Positions 1 through 5,229 of a DNA stretch of 5,229 bases are shown one piece after another. The DNA is taken from assembly GCA_947306375.1 (NCBI GenBank), contig CAMZGJ010000076.1:1-5229 (forward strand), given 5' to 3'. Position numbers and translations under genes: made by a program. Source of the stretch: an uncultured Spirochaetales bacterium. Its GTDB lineage: Bacteria; Spirochaetota; Spirochaetia; Sphaerochaetales; Sphaerochaetaceae. The notes under the pieces were generated by a model that made no database searches, was not told the DNA's origin, and saw only the letters and a program-made list of their open reading frames with translations. Position 1 is the stretch's first letter. Every line of letters begins with the position of its first letter.

Positions 1-69
1 CCCTCAACGCTGCTGCGTCCGGGGCAGACGTTCCGCTCCACCACACAGTTCAGATTCTTTGCCAAATGA
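1..69 (+). CDS. 3' end of probable galactose mutarotase (aldose 1-epimerase), partial
   Basis: The first reading frame is open from the window edge and ends at the TGA at 67-69, giving 22 residues. The tail contains LLRPGQTFR, then a Thr-Thr pair, and ends in RFFAK. This fits the C-terminal strand pattern of bacterial galactose mutarotases (GalM family), which typically end in something like L-x-P-G-E-x-Y-x-x-x-T-x-Y-x-F. That family interconverts the alpha and beta anomers of aldoses such as galactose and glucose, and in Bacteroidota it is often found among carbohydrate-utilisation genes. The stop overlaps the start of the following HTCS gene as ATGA, which supports this being a real coding end and part of the same operon. 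The catalytic His and Glu residues lie outside the window, so the assignment rests on a short tail only. Another sugar-related beta-sandwich enzyme with a similar terminus is possible. Confidence 0.68.
   Translation, partial: PSTLLRPGQTFRSTTQFRFFAK
66..69 (+). promoter_or_regulatory. ATGA stop/start overlap coupling the mutarotase-like gene to the HTCS gene
   Basis: The ATG at 66-68 shares two bases with the TGA at 67-69 that ends the upstream frame. No purine-rich Shine-Dalgarno sequence is visible in the preceding 15 bases, which is common in Bacteroidota. The arrangement suggests translation of the HTCS by termination-reinitiation, and it is the main reason for choosing this start over the adjacent ATG at 69. 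The coupling itself is inferred from the geometry. Confidence 0.7.
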
Positions 70-3000
70 TGCTCCGTTCCCTGCTCATATCCCTGCTTCT
101 GATAATTGCCGCTCCGGCCGGAGCAGTAGAATTTCAGTTTTCCCGCATGGACAGCGACAACAGTGCGCTGTCTAACAACGCTGTGAGAAAACTGTACAAG
201 GATTCGCGCGGTTTTGTCTGGATAGGTACCCACAATGGCCTGAACAGATACGACGGCACCAGGATAAAGGTATATGACAGGAAGGACTTCGGCTCCCAGT
301 CGGACTTCATCAATGTGATGCAGGAAGACAGTGAAGGCAATCTCTGGATAGGTACCGACCACGGAGTTGTCATCTACAGTTATGACAATGACAGCTTCTG
401 CACCCTGTCACAGCTGGACCCCATGGCAGGAAGCATTGATGACAGAATTTTTGCAATTGCCTGTAATTCCAAGGGCGTGATGTGGATTTCCAGCAGGGAC
501 AAGGGCCTGTTTTCCTGGAACCCGGCAGACAGGATGCTCAGGAAGCACCCCATGGCAAGCCCGGACAGGGCTCCTGTTACCAAAATATTCAGAATAGCTA
601 TTGACAGGCTGGACGGAATGTACCTTGCCGTCCTGTACGACAATATCTATTATGCCGACGAGAACGCCACCACCCTGCGCCCCGTCGAGGGCAGTTCAAT
701 CTATTCCGGAGATGACATAGAGGGCCTTACGGTTTCTCCGCGCTCGGATGAGATCCTGTATGTGGCGGGAAACAGTACCGGACTTACGGAACTGAACCTG
801 AGGACGTCGGAAGTGAGGACGCTTTGGACCCAACCGGAAGAGCACAGGCCTACGGCACTCACGGCAGATGCTTCCGGTGTTCTCTGGATGTCATCCACCT
901 GCGGCCTTCTCCGCTGTGACCCTGCAAGCGGCGCAGTACAGCTCTCACTCTCTGGCCGATACATAACAGATGCCGTCCCTGACAAATGGGGCGGGATGTG
1001 GGTAGGAACACTGTATGAAGGGGTGGGTCATTCATCGGCCTTCAAAAACAATTTCAACCGCTACATCCAGACCTCAGACGGCATTTCTTTGAACGGATGC
1101 GTGGTGACGGGTTTTGCAGAAGATGAAAAAGGAAGGCTCTGGATTTCTACGGAAAAGCGTGGCCTGCTTAAGCTTGAAGGCGGCGTCCTGGAATCTTTGT
1201 CGGGAAAGAACCGGGAACTTCCCATTGACATATCGGGAGTGTGCGCGGCCGACGGTTACGTATGGCTGGGAACACAGAAAGGCGTGATGCGGCTGGATCC
1301 GCGCACCAGCATTGTAAAGGACTATTCCGGCAAGAAATCCGGCGACCAGAGACTTGTCTCCTTCTATAAATCAAACAGCGGGGACGTATATGCCTGTTAC
1401 TCCCTTGGCGTTTCACGCTACGACGCCGCATCGGATTCCTTTGTCCCCATTGATCCCCTTTCCAGTTTCATTGTGGAAAGCATGGCGGAGGATTCCAAGG
1501 GAACGATGTGGATAGCCACCTACTTTGACGGGGCATACACGTACGATATTGAAAATGACAGGATAACCGGCCATTTCTGCCCCCAGACAGGAAGCGTGAT
1601 TCCCGGAATGGTCTCTTCCGTTGCCGTGGATTCAAGGGGACAGGCCTGGGTGATAGGATTCACTTCCGGCTGCTTCCGCTATGTGAAAGAACGTGACGGT
1701 TTTGAGGAGTATAACCGTTCAAAACTACCCTCAATGCCAAGCGACCTGCTCAGGAAAGCACTGCCGGACAAGTCCGGAGTCCTGTGGATTTCCTCAGACA
1801 AGGGTCTTCTCATGCTGAACCCGGACAATTACTGGGCAAGGACATTCACAAGGGAAGACGGCCTGCTTGACAACAATTTCACAAAGAGCGCGCTGAAGCT
1901 TTCCGACGGCTCCATGGTTTTTGGCAGCACCAACGGTTTTATCCGCTTCCGCCCCGACAGTTTTGGCGCCGGAGTCCTGCCCGGAAACGTGGTGATTTCC
2001 GAGATGGTCCTTGGCGGCGAACCTGTCCGCCCCGGAGAAAAATCGGCCTGTGATAAAAACCCGGACATACTGGATGAGATTTCCCTAGGTCCCAGCGAGA
2101 ACACCTTTGGATTCTCATTCTCTGCGCCAACGGCGCCGTTCCCGGCTTCCACAAGAATCCTGTGTAAGCTTGAGGGTTATGATACGGCCTGGACAGACGC
2201 CACCGACGGCCGCACCATCATCTGGTACAATGTGCCCCGCGGCTCATACTCGCTGAAGATGAAGACCTTGGGCCTTGACGGCACGGAGCGGCCGGGGCAT
2301 AAGGATCTCAACATAGTGGTAAGGCCATATTTCCTTCTGTCTTTGCCGGGAGTGATCCTGCAGATGGCAATAATTCTCCTTGTGCTGAGCGGAGCGCTGT
2401 ATATTATGTTCAGAATCAGGAAAGAGAACGAGCGCAAGCGCATGGAGGCGTTTGTTGACAGGCAGAACCGCGCAATGCTCAAGGACAAGATGACATTCTT
2501 CACCAACGTCATCCATGAGATCAAGACCCCTCTCACCCTCATACACACCCCCATCAACAAAATGATGGCGTCGGACAAGCTGGATCCCTCGCTCAGGGAG
2601 GAGGCAAAAGTGATAAGCAACTCTGCCGACAGCCTGGACCAGCTTGTAAAGGAACTGCTTGATTATGTTAGGGTAGAAGAGCATGGATATGTCCTTTCCC
2701 TCATGCGTTTTGATATGGTGGAACTGGTCCGTTTCATGTGCTTCAACTTCTCAGACACGGTACGGGACCGCAACCTTTCCCTTGAAAACCATTTTGCCAG
2801 GGAGAGGATATATCTGAGCGCAGACAAAAGCGCTGTCTCAAAGATGCTGTCCAACCTCATCCACAATGCTGTAAGATATGCAGAGTCAAAAGTTGAGGTG
2901 ACAGTAGAGGCCCAGGGAGAATCGGTCATAGTCCGAGTACGGAACGACGGCACTCCCATTCCGGCAGAAAGGAGGGAGGCTATTTTTGAACCATTTGTCC

Positions 3001-3980
3001 AGTACGTTTCAGAGCATCAGCCCTATGGACAGAGCTTCGGGATAGGTCTTTCGTTTGCACGGAGTCTTACCAGGCTCCATGGAGGAAGCCTTACCCTCAG
3101 CGAAGACTCTCCCGTTACGGAGTTTGTCCTTTCACTGCCGGCAGGAGGGGCACAGGAAGGTGAAGAAGTGAGGAACCAGGATGAGACAGGAGTGGTTAAA
3201 GATTCTGACAACCGCCCGGAAATCCTTCTTGTAGAGGACAATGCCGCACTTCTTTCATACCTTAAGGGCAAGCTTGGGGAACACTACAGCGTGGTGGGCG
3301 TCCCGTCTGCAGAAGTTGCGCTCAAGGTCCTTGAAGAGAACAAGGTGGATATGCTTATCACGGATATCGCCCTCCACGGAATCAGCGGGGTGGAGCTGTG
3401 CAAGAAAGTGAGCGGCAACTTCAGCCTGTCACATATCCCCATAATAGTGCTGTCTGCAATATCGTCTGTAGATACAAAGATACGCTGCATAGAAAACGGC
3501 GCACTCCTCTATATAGAGAAACCTTTCAGCATGGATTACCTGGAGGCCTGTATCAGGGGAATCTTTGACAAGCGTACGCAGCTTAAGGCAGATTACAGGT
3601 CACCGGACAAGGGACTGGACATGTCCAAGTATGACCTGCCAAATCAGGACGAGGAGTTCCTGAACAAGCTGGAAAAGGCCGTCCGTGACAATCTGGACGA
3701 CTCCCATTTCCAGTCCAAGAACCTGGAGGAAATCCTCTATGTGAGCCACAGCACCCTCAACCGTAAGGTCAAAGCCCTTTTGGACACTACTCCAAATGAT
3801 TATATCAAGATGAGGAGGCTGTCTGTAGCCGCAGAACTGCTGGCCAAAGGGAATGTGAGGTCATACGAGGTATGCTATGCCGTGGGCTTCAATTCTCCCT
3901 CCTATTTTGCCAAATGTTTCAAATCCGAATATGGAATGCTCCCTCAGGAGTATGCAAGACAATTTAACACCAAAGAATAA
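66..3980 (+). CDS. Hybrid two-component system sensor kinase / AraC-type regulator (HTCS)
   Basis: One-protein signalling system of 1304 aa, normal length for the family; it senses a periplasmic ligand and controls transcription. A signal peptide (residues 1-20, hydrophobic 5-16, likely cleavage after APAGA) is followed by fourteen Reg_prop-type blades, with core W/Y residues at 52, 94, 140, 186, 232, 274, 312, 359, 400, 442, 482, 528 and 574 and a last one near 618, consistent with two seven-bladed propellers. A Y_Y_Y domain follows (about 675-755, LEGYDTAW at 702-709) and one membrane helix (about 758-782). The cytoplasmic kinase has its H-box at 811-822 with phosphorylatable His817, N-box Asn930/Asn934, G1 box NDG at 960-962, F-box IFEPF at 973-977 and G2 box around Gly988-Gly994. 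The receiver (1052-1168) has Glu1057/Asp1058, phospho-acceptor Asp1100, Ser1130 and Lys1152. A C-terminal AraC helix-turn-helix domain spans about 1194-1300. The frame is open further upstream, but the start at 66 gives the signal peptide and the ATGA overlap; Met2 at 69 is an alternative. The ligand cannot be inferred. Confidence 0.97.
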   Translation: MMLRSLLISLLLIIAAPAGAVEFQFSRMDSDNSALSNNAVRKLYKDSRGFVWIGTHNGLNRYDGTRIKVYDRKDFGSQSDFINVMQEDSEGNLWIGTDHGVVIYSYDNDSFCTLSQLDPMAGSIDDRIFAIACNSKGVMWISSRDKGLFSWNPADRMLRKHPMASPDRAPVTKIFRIAIDRLDGMYLAVLYDNIYYADENATTLRPVEGSSIYSGDDIEGLTVSPRSDEILYVAGNSTGLTELNLRTSEVRTLWTQPEEHRPTALTADASGVLWMSSTCGLLRCDPASGAVQLSLSGRYITDAVPDKWGGMWVGTLYEGVGHSSAFKNNFNRYIQTSDGISLNGCVVTGFAEDEKGRLWISTEKRGLLKLEGGVLESLSGKNRELPIDISGVCAADGYVWLGTQKGVMRLDPRTSIVKDYSGKKSGDQRLVSFYKSNSGDVYACYSLGVSRYDAASDSFVPIDPLSSFIVESMAEDSKGTMWIATYFDGAYTYDIENDRITGHFCPQTGSVIPGMVSSVAVDSRGQAWVIGFTSGCFRYVKERDGFEEYNRSKLPSMPSDLLRKALPDKSGVLWISSDKGLLMLNPDNYWARTFTREDGLLDNNFTKSALKLSDGSMVFGSTNGFIRFRPDSFGAGVLPGNVVISEMVLGGEPVRPGEKSACDKNPDILDEISLGPSENTFGFSFSAPTAPFPASTRILCKLEGYDTAWTDATDGRTIIWYNVPRGSYSLKMKTLGLDGTERPGHKDLNIVVRPYFLLSLPGVILQMAIILLVLSGALYIMFRIRKENERKRMEAFVDRQNRAMLKDKMTFFTNVIHEIKTPLTLIHTPINKMMASDKLDPSLREEAKVISNSADSLDQLVKELLDYVRVEEHGYVLSLMRFDMVELVRFMCFNFSDTVRDRNLSLENHFARERIYLSADKSAVSKMLSNLIHNAVRYAESKVEVTVEAQGESVIVRVRNDGTPIPAERREAIFEPFVQYVSEHQPYGQSFGIGLSFARSLTRLHGGSLTLSEDSPVTEFVLSLPAGGAQEGEEVRNQDETGVVKDSDNRPEILLVEDNAALLSYLKGKLGEHYSVVGVPSAEVALKVLEENKVDMLITDIALHGISGVELCKKVSGNFSLSHIPIIVLSAISSVDTKIRCIENGALLYIEKPFSMDYLEACIRGIFDKRTQLKADYRSPDKGLDMSKYDLPNQDEEFLNKLEKAVRDNLDDSHFQSKNLEEILYVSHSTLNRKVKALLDTTPNDYIKMRRLSVAAELLAKGNVRSYEVCYAVGFNSPSYFAKCFKSEYGMLPQEYARQFNTKE
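217..356 (+). repeat. Pair of exact 14-base repeats encoding adjacent propeller blade cores
   Basis: TCTGGATAGGTACC occurs at 217-230 and again at 343-356, 126 bases (42 codons) apart and in the same reading phase. Both copies encode the Trp-Ile-Gly-Thr core of a Reg_prop blade, the first and second of the sensor domain. Later blades encode similar peptides with more diverged codons. This is a protein-repeat signature inside the HTCS gene and not a mobile or regulatory repeat; the shared synonymous codons could reflect recent blade duplication, gene conversion or chance. Confidence 0.85.
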
Positions 3981-3982
3981 TG
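3961..3982 (+). promoter_or_regulatory. TAATG stop/start junction with A/T-rich translation initiation region
   Basis: The HTCS stop TAA (3978-3980) shares its last A with the ATG (3980-3982) of the lipoprotein gene. The bases just before the start are A/T-rich with little G, as is typical of Bacteroidota initiation regions, where upstream A-rich sequence and low structure matter more than a Shine-Dalgarno match. A separate promoter would have to lie inside the HTCS coding sequence; none was recognised. Coupled translation is therefore the simplest reading, by inference from spacing. Confidence 0.7.
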
Positions 3983-5229
3983 AAAAAGTATCTGTATCCT
4001 CTGTTCCTATCCCTGCCTCTTGTGTCAGGGTGCTCATTGTCAGAGACTGACCAGCCGGCCCAGTCGCCTGTCACATTGGGCGTGAGTACCGGAACTGTCA
4101 GCACCAAGACATGGCTGGACGGCAACAATGAAGCGGCGTTGCTGCCCGTTTACTGGTCGGACGGAGACCGGATCAGCGTGAACGGAAATACGTCCCTTCC
4201 TGTCTCGGTGCCGGAGGGAGAGGCCGTCTCACGGGCCAATTTCACCGTCAGAGGCGTCAGCGCCCCCTATTCTGTTGTATATCCGGCCGATATCTGCTCG
4301 AAGGACTGGACCGGAGAAGGCGCAGTGGCCATTACCATTCCGGCAGTGCAGGAGTACTCTTCATCTTCCTTTGGAAACGGAGCGGCCATCCTCTACGCTT
4401 ATTCAGAGAATGAGAACATTCAGCTGAAGAACCTGTGCGGAGCGCTGCGCATCTCAATCATCGGAGAAGATACAGAGATAGTCAAGGTGTCTATTCTCAG
4501 CGGAGGAAAACCTATTGCCGGAAACTTCTTGCTGAACCCTGTGGACGGTTCTCTTGAAGAAGTTGCAGGAGGGAAGGAGATAAGCCTTGACTCAGGGTCA
4601 AAGACTTTGTCCCTGACGGATCCTGTCCCATACTATTTTGCCGTACCTGCAGGAAATTATCCGGAGGGCTTCCAGTTTATCTTCATGAATTCCGAAGGCC
4701 GCCCCATGAGCTGCAGCTGGCTCAGGATGAACAAGAGTGCAGAACCCGGAGTTACAGTCACGCCGGGCCTTCTCACAGACTTTGGGACAGTTGAATTCAT
4801 TCCCGAAGGCAGGGAAGTCCTTACTGCCGAGGACTGGAAGACAATTGCCCAGTCCATCGCCCAGGGCCAGAGCGATTGGGAAAAGAAGTTCCTCTTTGAG
4901 GGAACCACAATAAAGATAGGGGCCGATATTACCCTGGAAGAGGATATCACCATAGACAAGTTCAAATACATCCTTGACGCTCAGGGACACAGCATTACAA
5001 GGAGCGGGGCTCAGAACCCCCTGTTCGGGACGCTTAGCGGAACGGTGAAAGACCTTGTCCTTGCCGGCAGTTTTGCAGGTAAGACGGCACCTCTTGCAAC
5101 TGTCCTTGAAGGCGGCGCATTAAGCGGCGTCACCAACAGGATGAGCTACACGGCCGTTCTTGACAACCAGACAATCTCCGTGGGAGGTCTTGTCCAGAGC
5201 ATAAAGACAGGAACCCTCACAGACTGTAT
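3980..5229 (+). CDS. Fimbrillin-family (Mfa-like) lipoprotein with C-terminal GLUG-type beta-helix region, 3' truncated by window edge
   Basis: The frame is open for 416 codons to the window edge with no stop. The N-terminus is a lipoprotein signal: two lysines, a hydrophobic stretch and lipobox VSGC with lipidated Cys18; the next residues (SLSETDQ) are mildly acidic, so surface export is plausible but not proven. Residues about 30-272 fit the fimbrillin/Mfa-like pattern: STKTW at 41-45, VYWSDGDRI at 57-65, VVYPAD at 99-104, an IPAVQEY segment at 120-126, LKNLCGALRISIIG at 149-162, a GNFLLNP strand at 181-187 and YYFAVPAG at 218-225. From about 280 the sequence changes to a repetitive beta-helix style: IKIGADITL at 311-319, LDAQGHSIT at 332-340, LFGTLSGTVKDLVLAGS at 348-364 and VGGLV at 401-405, resembling GLUG-repeat proteins. 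Such proteins are generally cell-surface and often regarded as adhesin-like. Specific partner unknown. Its coupling to the HTCS suggests co-expression with the sensor. Confidence 0.85.
   Translation, partial: MKKYLYPLFLSLPLVSGCSLSETDQPAQSPVTLGVSTGTVSTKTWLDGNNEAALLPVYWSDGDRISVNGNTSLPVSVPEGEAVSRANFTVRGVSAPYSVVYPADICSKDWTGEGAVAITIPAVQEYSSSSFGNGAAILYAYSENENIQLKNLCGALRISIIGEDTEIVKVSILSGGKPIAGNFLLNPVDGSLEEVAGGKEISLDSGSKTLSLTDPVPYYFAVPAGNYPEGFQFIFMNSEGRPMSCSWLRMNKSAEPGVTVTPGLLTDFGTVEFIPEGREVLTAEDWKTIAQSIAQGQSDWEKKFLFEGTTIKIGADITLEEDITIDKFKYILDAQGHSITRSGAQNPLFGTLSGTVKDLVLAGSFAGKTAPLATVLEGGALSGVTNRMSYTAVLDNQTISVGGLVQSIKTGTLTDC

Noticed and set aside
54..61. ATTCTTTG as a possible Bacteroidota -7 promoter element (TAnnTTTG)
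   Set aside because: The leading TA is absent, the element would start too close to the HTCS start codon, and the bases are explained as codons of the upstream gene tail.
3..65. In-frame upstream extension of the HTCS gene (no stop back to the window edge)
   Set aside because: The added residues would sit ahead of a clear signal peptide beginning at 66, and the other frame here matches a mutarotase C-terminus ending in an ATGA overlap.
2177..2684. Overlapping antisense open frames of about 146 residues
   Set aside because: They lie wholly opposite the strongly supported Y_Y_Y, transmembrane and kinase coding region, show no recognisable domain, and arise from the codon bias of the real gene.
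4820..4905. Change of character around residue 280 of the lipoprotein as a possible frameshift or gene fusion error
   Set aside because: The frame stays open with the same codon use on both sides and both halves look like Bacteroidota surface-protein domains, so a natural domain boundary is simpler.
4598..4990. Antisense open frames of 104-130 residues opposite the lipoprotein gene
   Set aside because: The + strand frame has a lipobox, fimbrillin motifs and continuous coding; the antisense products have no domain features or plausible start context.
1..5229. tRNA, rRNA, CRISPR, insertion sequence, attachment site or riboswitch
   Set aside because: Coding sequence occupies essentially the whole window; no spaced repeats, terminal inverted repeats or transposase motifs were seen by eye.

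Overview
The window looks like a chromosomal segment from a Bacteroidota organism, most likely a gut-type Bacteroidales. The clearest sign is a complete hybrid two-component system (HTCS) protein. It has a periplasmic double beta-propeller sensor, a histidine kinase, a receiver and an AraC-type DNA-binding domain in one chain, an architecture characteristic of this phylum. A fimbrillin-family lipoprotein and translation starts without an obvious Shine-Dalgarno sequence fit the same assignment. Base composition is moderate (about half G+C by eye) with frequent AGG arginine codons; I cannot name a genus.

All three genes are on the + strand and leave no intergenic space. Positions 1-69 hold the last 22 codons and stop of an upstream gene whose C-terminus resembles galactose mutarotase (aldose 1-epimerase). 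Its TGA stop overlaps the HTCS start as ATGA. The HTCS gene (66-3980, 1304 aa) fills three quarters of the window, and its TAA shares one base with the next start (TAATG). The third gene (3980 to the window end, at least 416 aa) encodes a lipoprotein with an N-terminal fimbrillin (Mfa-like) region followed by the start of a GLUG-type beta-helix region. It is cut by the window edge.

The two overlaps suggest one transcription unit with translational coupling: a sugar-processing enzyme, a membrane-spanning sensor/transcription factor, and a probable surface-exposed adhesin-like or glycan-contacting lipoprotein. HTCS proteins usually sit beside SusC/SusD polysaccharide-utilisation genes and bind a glycan fragment in the periplasm. 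No SusC, SusD or glycoside hydrolase is visible here, so neither the ligand nor the regulon can be read from this window. The most notable feature is the direct coupling of an HTCS to a fimbrillin/GLUG lipoprotein. No promoter, terminator, RNA gene, mobile element or CRISPR array was found, and there is no gene-free stretch over 300 bases.
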